Shown here in pieces: positions 59,501-64,000 of a stretch of DNA of 64,000 nucleotides. A program made the translations under genes and the position numbers. Below the pieces are notes generated by a model. It was not told the origin of the DNA. It worked only from the letters and a program-made list of their open reading frames with translations, and searched no databases. Numbering within the stretch: position 1 is the stretch's first letter; each line of letters starts with the position of its first letter. This DNA comes from an uncultured Porphyromonadaceae bacterium (lineage in GTDB: Bacteria > Bacteroidota > Bacteroidia > Bacteroidales > Muribaculaceae), in NCBI GenBank assembly GCA_947175645.1, contig CAMWNP010000007.1:40042-104041 (forward strand), written 5' to 3'.

Positions 59501-59638
59501 TGTGAGGGGTTCTCCCTGGGAGTCAGTCACAGTACCTGTAACTGTAATCTTCTGTGCTAAAGCGGGGAAAGAAAGGCACAGCAACATTACCATTGCAAGC
59601 CAGGCTTTCCTGTTCATTTGAAAACAAATGTTCTTCAT
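56537..59638 (-). CDS. SusC/RagA-family TonB-dependent outer membrane transporter
   Basis: A 1033-residue TonB-dependent receptor of the SusC type. A signal peptide (AMVMLLCLSFPALAQ) is followed by the CarboxypepD_reg-like domain (TVTGTVTDSQGEPLTGAS), a plug with the family motif VTTKKGSSG, and the beta-barrel ending in TFTLGLVATF. A start at 59617 (MNRKAWLAM) is also possible. No sigma-factor or hybrid sensor regulator lies next to it. The operon goes on to susD, susE and susF. Confidence 0.94.
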   Translation of the reverse strand: MKNICFQMNRKAWLAMVMLLCLSFPALAQKITVTGTVTDSQGEPLTGASILAEGTSVGTSADIDGNFRIEVDPNGVLVVSYVGYDTQRVPVDNRTNIDIVLKENSVMLDEVVAIGYGVVKKSDATGSVAVIKPDDIEAGIATSTQDLLVGASPGVVVTTDGGNPTGGATIRIRGGSSLSANNNPLVVIDGVPQTDQTQGGNMNALTMLNPSEIESMTILKDASATAIYGSRASNGVIIVTTKKGSSGRPQVSFAANFSVNTARKKLNMMSGDEFAQVVRDNLSEATIAQLGYDGKIYNTDWQKEVLRTSFSQDYSLAVGGQAGWLPYRVNVGYTDNNGILKTSSMQRVTAGFTLSPKFFNGKLSVTAKVNGTYGKTGNADQGSIGGAVSADPTKPVYTNIAMGGGTGLYLYNGYYNYTPGGVFDRNGATNPLQLLNDVDSHNKTWSSTGSLNIDYAFHFLPDLHAHLDLGYQVSENTCNSVTAANSVQAWNNSMLEGKGAAGAASLYKWYELQRNTMLEFYFNYRKDVETIKSNFDVVAGYSWQRFSYFGHNANYVHSLGYVGENGQAPFTNYGDGTYYMTQSSENHIGEQWGDITRWAAPNQLLSFYGRLNYQFDNTYLLTVTLRDDASSRFSKDTRWGLFPAVALGWKISNMGALKESDVLDEWKLRLGWGETGQQDIGSYFPYMPVYVISSNGNFMYPGYNGTWVNPIYPTAYDANIKWETTTTWNIGMDFAFLNNRITASLDWYLRNTRDLLASTPAKGLQTSDYVTTNIGSLRNTGLEFSIVARPVVTKNFNWTSSANVAWNRNKITDLNAGVPMPAAGRGVPGGGIGGDLQWFIEGEAAYTYRVYQQVYDEAGNPIAGQYVDQNADGEINAEDLILYHSPEPKVTISWNNQFNYKNWDFGISLRANLGNYVYNAPRRTRTNLATVDAYGLKNLMRDEFLFNNAENQAFVLSDYWIENASFLRCDNITAGYTWDKLFQKDLRLRLFGAVQNPFVITKYKGIDPEVFDGRDDNVYPRPVTFTLGLVATF

Positions 59639-60218
59639 GCAAGAATTTTTTAATTTTACTTTTGGGTTGATTTAATATTTATTTAACTCTATTTTTCATG
59701 TCAGGTCCGGCTAAATATGCGGCTCGATATCTTTTCATGGCTTCCGGCATCCCGGAATCACGCGCACACACGGAATCATGCACCGGCAAGCGCGGAGTCT
59801 GTTTATGGTTTAGATATGGCTGATAGTTTATCCGGTATTATTTCTGTGAAACGGTTTTTCGATGCAAATATATTGATTTTCAAAGTGTTGTGATATAATC
59901 TTTAATCTCATAAAATGGCCGTCGGGCCAACCGGGGCAGACTTTGCTTGACAATGACCGCAACCGACCGTCATCATTCTGCTTTTGGTTCTACAAAGTAA
60001 GTTAAAATATTTTATATTTCATCAACTTTAGTTGTGTTAAAAATACCCACCGACAAAACTTTAACACTTTTATGTTAACAACAAATTAATTTTTAACTTT
60101 TGCAGAGGTTATGAAACATGGGGTCAGCGCTCCTCCGCACGGAATCAGAAGGATATCTTCGGCCGAAAGCCACTCTATTCGGATAACCCTACCATCTCCT
60201 TCCCCATGACTCTGAAGC
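59639..60218. other. Gene-free region upstream of the Sus-like operon
   Basis: About 580 AT-rich bases holding the susC promoter region and leader. The best element is minus-strand TATATTTG at 59872-59865, giving a leader of about 220 bases. No regulator gene and no further convincing structure were seen. Confidence 0.5.
59865..59872 (-). promoter_or_regulatory. -7 element upstream of susC
   Basis: Minus-strand TATATTTG matching TAnnTTTG, about 227 bases before the susC start. No clean -33 element was found. Confidence 0.4.
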
Positions 60219-60255
60219 AAAAAAAGGTGTGTCCGGCATCAAGTCCGGACACACC
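60219..60255 (-). terminator. Terminator of the BspA-like gene
   Basis: A perfect 11-bp stem (60226-60236 with 60245-60255) followed on the minus strand by a run of seven T (60225-60219). Confidence 0.88.
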
Positions 60256-60311
60256 CCCAATCAAGATAAAAAATTAATTTTTATCGGCTTCTTTTATATT
60301 ATATATATGTA

Positions 60312-63300
60312 TTAGCGTACAGCCACTTTTACGATCTGTTTTGCACCGTCAGCGAAGACAGCCTCAACCACGTAAACGCCGGATGCGTTGCCGAAGAGTG
60401 AGTTGCTTTCACCGGCAGCAGCCTTGAGTTCTGAAACCAGTGTGCCGTTGAGAGCGTAAACCTTGACAACACCGTTTTCTGTGAGAGTGAAGGTATCGCC
60501 TGACACTATCACGCGGTCATTTGCCACTTTGTCAGCAACGATCACGTTGACACCATCTTCTTTCTTGGAACCTTCATATTTCACGGGAACTACGCCGTAG
60601 CCTTCCACGCCGGGAACAACCATTTCAACTTTGGCTTCGGGATCACCGAGTTTGATACGCTTGATACCGCTGTGGTGGAGAGGATTAGCCTCATCATATT
60701 CTTCTGCCCATACATAACGACCGTCAGCGTTACCTGCTTTTTCTACATCATCGGGAGTAGCCGCACGGTAGCACCAGTACATGTAGTTGTGGTCCTCATC
60801 GAATGAAAGTTGTGAGATACCTACGTGTTCGTTTGTACCTGAACCCTCATATTTGACGGGAGAACCGTCAACCAGTGTAAAGAGGCTGGTGAACTGTGAG
60901 TGGTCAGCGGGGTTGGGGTTGGGAGTTTTCAGAAGTTCTGAGAATTTGGCACGATAGAGACCGCCCTTGATCAGGCTGCCGTTTGCTTCGGGACCTGAAA
61001 CGAGAGGTTCGCCTACAACCGCCTTGCCGCCGGTTTCAATGTAAACATAGATCTCATCGTTCTTTTCATCGATATTGAAAGTGGTGATGATAGGACTATA
61101 GTTACCGAGGACAACGGGATAAGTAGGTTTCACGGGGCCTTCTTTCTTGATATCTGATTCCTTGAAACGGAAGATACCGAAGCCGTTGTATTTCATACCC
61201 AGCCAGTAAAGAGGTTCGGGATTACCCTCGCCATCCTCATCCTTGGTGATGGCGAAACCACACTTGATACATCCGTAGGTCCAGTTGTCACCGTAGTAAC
61301 CGAGCCAGTTGTTTTCAAGCCAGTTCTCATAGTTGGTGGGAAGCGCGATGGCGCTTGCAGGAATTTTGCGAACCGCAACGTTACGGTCATTTACATAGAG
61401 TGTCTCACCGTAGATGTAGAGATTGAAGGGGTCAGCGTAAGCGTTGGCACCGGCATTGTCGAGAACCACTGCCTGGAAGATGTTGCCGTCAACACGTGAG
61501 ATGTAGAACAGTTTACCGTCACCTTCGCTGCCTGAAGTGGCAGAGTAGACGAACTTCTGACCTGCTGAAGAACCATAGATGCGGTTCTTGAATTCGAGCA
61601 ACTGGAAGGTGTGGGGAACACCGCCTACGTTGTAGTCATCGGTTTTACCGTCGGAGTAAACACAGTGGAGATCGCCGTCGACACCCGCATAGTACAGACC
61701 GTTTGGCATACCCATGTTCTCACCACCTGCGGCAAGGTTAGCATCACCCACAACAGTGAGGTTCTTCCAGCCGTCGGCTGCCTTGTAAGCGTCAACCAGT
61801 GAGGTGGGAACGGTAACCTTCATTGCCGACATTTCGGGAGAGAACACTCCTTCAGCCAGACCGGCGGGGTAAGTTGAAGCAACAATAATGTTCTCGATAG
61901 CGCAGTCAGCGAATGCGTCAGCCTCGATGATTGACAGGATTGTGCCCAGATTCACCTCTTTGAGTGCCTTGGTGCCGGCAAACGCTTCCTGTTTGAGGAT
62001 GGTGGGAGCCTGAACAGTCTCGAACTTGCTCACCTTAGGACAGTTCTTAACGATACCGAAAGGAATTTCCGCACCGTCAAGGATCTTCACGCTTTCAAGG
62101 TTCTCGCAGCCCTGGAGAACGTAACGGCCAATGGTGCCGCCGAGTTCATACTTTTTCAGACCGGTTTTTGAAAGAGCGTAATCACCCCATGACTTAACAG
62201 CGGGGAGTGCGATTTCAGCGAGGTTTGAAGCACCCTGGAATGCATAACTGCCGATACGGGTAGCCGTTGCATTGCTGAAAGAGGTGGCCGCATTGGCTGC
62301 AGGATACATCAGAATAGAGGTGCCGTCCTTGGTCAGAAGGGCGTTGTCAACAACAGCGTAAGCCTCGTTGGCTCCGTCAACAGTCACACTCTTGATGGCG
62401 GTACAGCCACGGAAAGCAGCCTCGCCGATAGTAGCGACTGCGGCGCCGAAAGAAACTGATGTAATCTGCTTGTTGCCACGGAAAGCCTCGGTTCCGATAT
62501 ATTTCACGTCAGCGGGGAAAACAATGTCACCTGAAAGGTCGCCGCCCGCAAACGCGTATGCACCGATGGTGGTCAGCGTAGCAGGGAAGTTTACTGTAGC
62601 AACCGGAGAATTGTAGAATGCCATCTCACCTACGGTAGTCACATCCTTGCCGAGTGTAACCTTCTTGAGTTTTGAGCAATTCTGGAATGAAGAACTGCTG
62701 ATGGAAGTCACAGCATCCGGAAGAGCGATCTCCCCGATGGCAGTGTTGGCAAACGCGTTGCTCATGATGGTGCTGACGCTTTCACCTATGTTAACCTCAG
62801 CCAGAGCAGTACAGTTTTCGAAATAATATGCGTTGACCTGAGTACATTTGCCACCAACAGTAAGTTTAGCCAGATGTTTTGAACCACGGAAAGGAACTGT
62901 GGCAGGCTGATCATTGCCGCTCATGTTACGGAGCAGAACGATTTCCTCAACGGGAGAAACCTTATCCTCGTCACCGATGATGGTCAATGTGGTGGAATTA
63001 GAATATTCAAGAGGAGTTTCACCTTCAGCGATAGTGATTTTCTTCAAAGCGGTACAGCCGGAGAACATTGAAGCACCCAATGACTCAACCTGACCGGGAA
63101 TCACTATCTCCTCAAGAGCGGTACAGCCTGAAAAGATATTACCATTCTTCATGCTCACGAGATCCTCGGGCAGACGGATGCTCTTCAGAGCGGTCATTTG
63201 CTGGAAGGCGCCACGTGGGATAGTCACACAGCCATCGGGCAGATACACACTTGTCACATCAGCGTTCTTTGAAAGAGCGGTTGCCGCAACACCCACAATA

Positions 63301-63536
63301 GTATATTCCGTCCCTTCATAGACAACAGGGTTATCGGGAAGTTTGATGTCACCTGCATAAGCGGGAACACCTGATGCCGGTTTTGCAAGAGTCAACTTAG
63401 TGGCATTAGCACCCGTACCGGTTGTGTATGACAAACCGTCAATGGTGATAGTAGCCGCAACTGACCCTAACACGGCCGCAAAGGACAGCGCTACTGCTAA
63501 CGCTCCCCTACGAAAAAGTTGAGTAGAAAATTGCAT
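60312..63536 (-). CDS. Secreted BspA-like leucine-rich repeat protein
   Basis: A 1074-residue exported protein. A signal peptide (LAVALSFAAVLGSVAA) is followed by about 570 residues of LRR_5 (BspA/Treponema type) repeats of the kind IGEAAFRGCTAIKSV. Then come about 400 residues that look like a beta-propeller or other beta-rich domain (GLYYAGVDGDLHCV, GKLFYISRVDGNIF). The last 60 residues resemble a type IX secretion sorting domain (KVYALNGTLV, ASGVYVVEAVF). LRR_5 proteins often mediate adhesion. It has its own promoter and terminator. Confidence 0.85.
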   Translation of the reverse strand: MQFSTQLFRRGALAVALSFAAVLGSVAATITIDGLSYTTGTGANATKLTLAKPASGVPAYAGDIKLPDNPVVYEGTEYTIVGVAATALSKNADVTSVYLPDGCVTIPRGAFQQMTALKSIRLPEDLVSMKNGNIFSGCTALEEIVIPGQVESLGASMFSGCTALKKITIAEGETPLEYSNSTTLTIIGDEDKVSPVEEIVLLRNMSGNDQPATVPFRGSKHLAKLTVGGKCTQVNAYYFENCTALAEVNIGESVSTIMSNAFANTAIGEIALPDAVTSISSSSFQNCSKLKKVTLGKDVTTVGEMAFYNSPVATVNFPATLTTIGAYAFAGGDLSGDIVFPADVKYIGTEAFRGNKQITSVSFGAAVATIGEAAFRGCTAIKSVTVDGANEAYAVVDNALLTKDGTSILMYPAANAATSFSNATATRIGSYAFQGASNLAEIALPAVKSWGDYALSKTGLKKYELGGTIGRYVLQGCENLESVKILDGAEIPFGIVKNCPKVSKFETVQAPTILKQEAFAGTKALKEVNLGTILSIIEADAFADCAIENIIVASTYPAGLAEGVFSPEMSAMKVTVPTSLVDAYKAADGWKNLTVVGDANLAAGGENMGMPNGLYYAGVDGDLHCVYSDGKTDDYNVGGVPHTFQLLEFKNRIYGSSAGQKFVYSATSGSEGDGKLFYISRVDGNIFQAVVLDNAGANAYADPFNLYIYGETLYVNDRNVAVRKIPASAIALPTNYENWLENNWLGYYGDNWTYGCIKCGFAITKDEDGEGNPEPLYWLGMKYNGFGIFRFKESDIKKEGPVKPTYPVVLGNYSPIITTFNIDEKNDEIYVYIETGGKAVVGEPLVSGPEANGSLIKGGLYRAKFSELLKTPNPNPADHSQFTSLFTLVDGSPVKYEGSGTNEHVGISQLSFDEDHNYMYWCYRAATPDDVEKAGNADGRYVWAEEYDEANPLHHSGIKRIKLGDPEAKVEMVVPGVEGYGVVPVKYEGSKKEDGVNVIVADKVANDRVIVSGDTFTLTENGVVKVYALNGTLVSELKAAAGESNSLFGNASGVYVVEAVFADGAKQIVKVAVR

Positions 63537-63597
63537 GTTGATATTTGATTGGTTAGTAATTATATTAGTTCAATGGTATCTTTCCGATTATAAAGTA

Positions 63598-63629
63598 CAA
63601 AAATAGACATTTTGCGGGACATGACCAAA
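63598..63629 (-). promoter_or_regulatory. Promoter of the BspA-like gene
   Basis: Minus-strand TTTG (63629-63626), 20 bases, TATTTTTG (63605-63598), giving a leader of about 55 bases. Confidence 0.7.
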
Positions 63630-63711
63630 TAAATCTCGCCCAAATAAAGTGTTAACACATATTAAAATCAGTTTTAACAACCCTTTACACTCAAAAAAAC
63701 AGAGAAAAAAA

Positions 63712-63743
63712 TTTGCAAAACAAAACAAAACACCGTAACTTTG
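63712..63743 (+). promoter_or_regulatory. Promoter of the CAT-anticodon tRNA
   Basis: TTTG at 63712-63715, 20 bases, TAACTTTG at 63736-63743. Transcription would start near 63750, 23 bases before the mature tRNA. Confidence 0.75.
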
Positions 63744-63772
63744 CACTCACAAAGTAAGCGAATCGCGCTTCA

Positions 63773-63846
63773 GGTCCTATAGCTCAGTTGGTCAGAGCAC
63801 CTGACTCATAATCAGGGAGTCCTTGGTTCAAGCCCAAGTGGGACCA
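63773..63846 (+). tRNA. tRNA with anticodon CAT (elongator Met or Ile2)
   Basis: The acceptor GGTCCTA pairs with TGGGACC, the anticodon arm CCTGA/TCAGG encloses CTCATAA (anticodon CAT), and the T arm contains TTCAAGC. The first base pair is G-C, which excludes initiator tRNA. Met and lysidine-modified Ile cannot be separated by eye. CCA is not encoded. Confidence 0.9.
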
Positions 63847-63853
63847 CTCAACG

Positions 63854-63888
63854 AAAGAGTCACAACACAAGTGGCTCTTTTTCTTTTT
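63854..63888 (+). terminator. Terminator of the CAT-anticodon tRNA
   Basis: A 10-bp stem (63854-63863 with 63871-63880, one G-U pair) runs into a T-rich tract. The sequence up to 63874 is part of the duplication described at 63939. Confidence 0.7.
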
Positions 63889-63938
63889 GGGTCAGCGGAT
63901 TTTCTTTTCAGTCCACCTGCCACGACTCTTCATAATTG

Positions 63939-64000
63939 CAGGGAGTCCTTGGTTCAAGCCCAAGTGGGACCACCCAACGAAAGAGTCACAACACAAGTGG
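63939..64000 (+). repeat. Duplicated tRNA 3' half plus terminator arm, cut by window end
   Basis: Bases 63939-64000 match 63813-63874 with one difference (C for T at 63974), a 126-base direct repeat offset. The copy holds the tRNA 3' half and the start of its terminator. The bases just before (about 63915-63938) look like a decayed anticodon arm with small insertions. It could be a degraded second tRNA or a footprint of integration at the tRNA 3' end. The repeat may continue past the window. Confidence 0.8.

Noticed and set aside
59639-60218. A regulator gene for the Sus-like operon
   Set aside because: No open frame of useful length with a recognisable domain lies in this stretch on either strand.

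Overview
The window looks like a gut member of the Bacteroidales, most likely Muribaculaceae or a close relative. The reasons are near-balanced base composition, repeated promoters of the Bacteroidetes sigma type (TTTG, about 19-20 bases, TAnnTTTG), a SusC/SusD/SusE/SusF operon, UpxY-type antiterminators heading capsule operons, a succinate/propionate-type CoA-transferase, an ATP-type PEP carboxykinase and bacterial inositol lipid genes. The species assignment is inference.

Layout. Bases 1-3080 carry an inositol phospholipid cluster: a CDP-alcohol phosphatidyltransferase cut by the window edge, a HAD hydrolase and myo-inositol-phosphate synthase. Bases 3100-20250 are housekeeping genes: recJ-recQ, guaB, miaB, a CoA-transferase, a lolD / lipoprotein / DUF3467 / cysS / RecD-like helicase run, a DUF4143 ATPase, pckA and tRNA-Gln. 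Bases 20300-48200 are two large, divergently transcribed surface polysaccharide operons. The left operon (minus strand, 33776 down to 20304) makes precursors including UDP-GlcA, UDP-ManNAc and UDP-Galf. The right operon (plus strand, 34252 to 48198) makes UDP-GlcA/UDP-GalA and has pyruvylation and WecG-type genes. After them come an aspartate:alanine antiporter / aspartate decarboxylase operon (48475-51869), a SusCDEF-like outer membrane uptake operon without enzymes (59638 down to 51955), a large secreted BspA-like leucine-rich-repeat protein, and a tRNA with anticodon CAT whose 3' half is duplicated at the window end.

The most notable structure lies between the two capsule operons. A perfect 53-bp inverted repeat (33880-33932 and 34107-34159) flanks a 174-bp segment holding one good promoter -7 element (TATCTTTG, minus strand, 33948-33955). 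As drawn, it fires into the left operon. Inverting the segment would point the same promoter at the right operon. This suggests a single toggle that chooses between two capsules, rather than the separate ON/OFF switch per locus known from Bacteroides fragilis. A second, outer inverted repeat of 179 bp with 6 mismatches is formed by the 3' parts of the two upxY genes. Recombination there would swap the N-terminal halves of the two regulators. Short leader ORFs begin inside the 53-bp repeat on both sides. No recombinase gene is present in the window, so it would have to act in trans.
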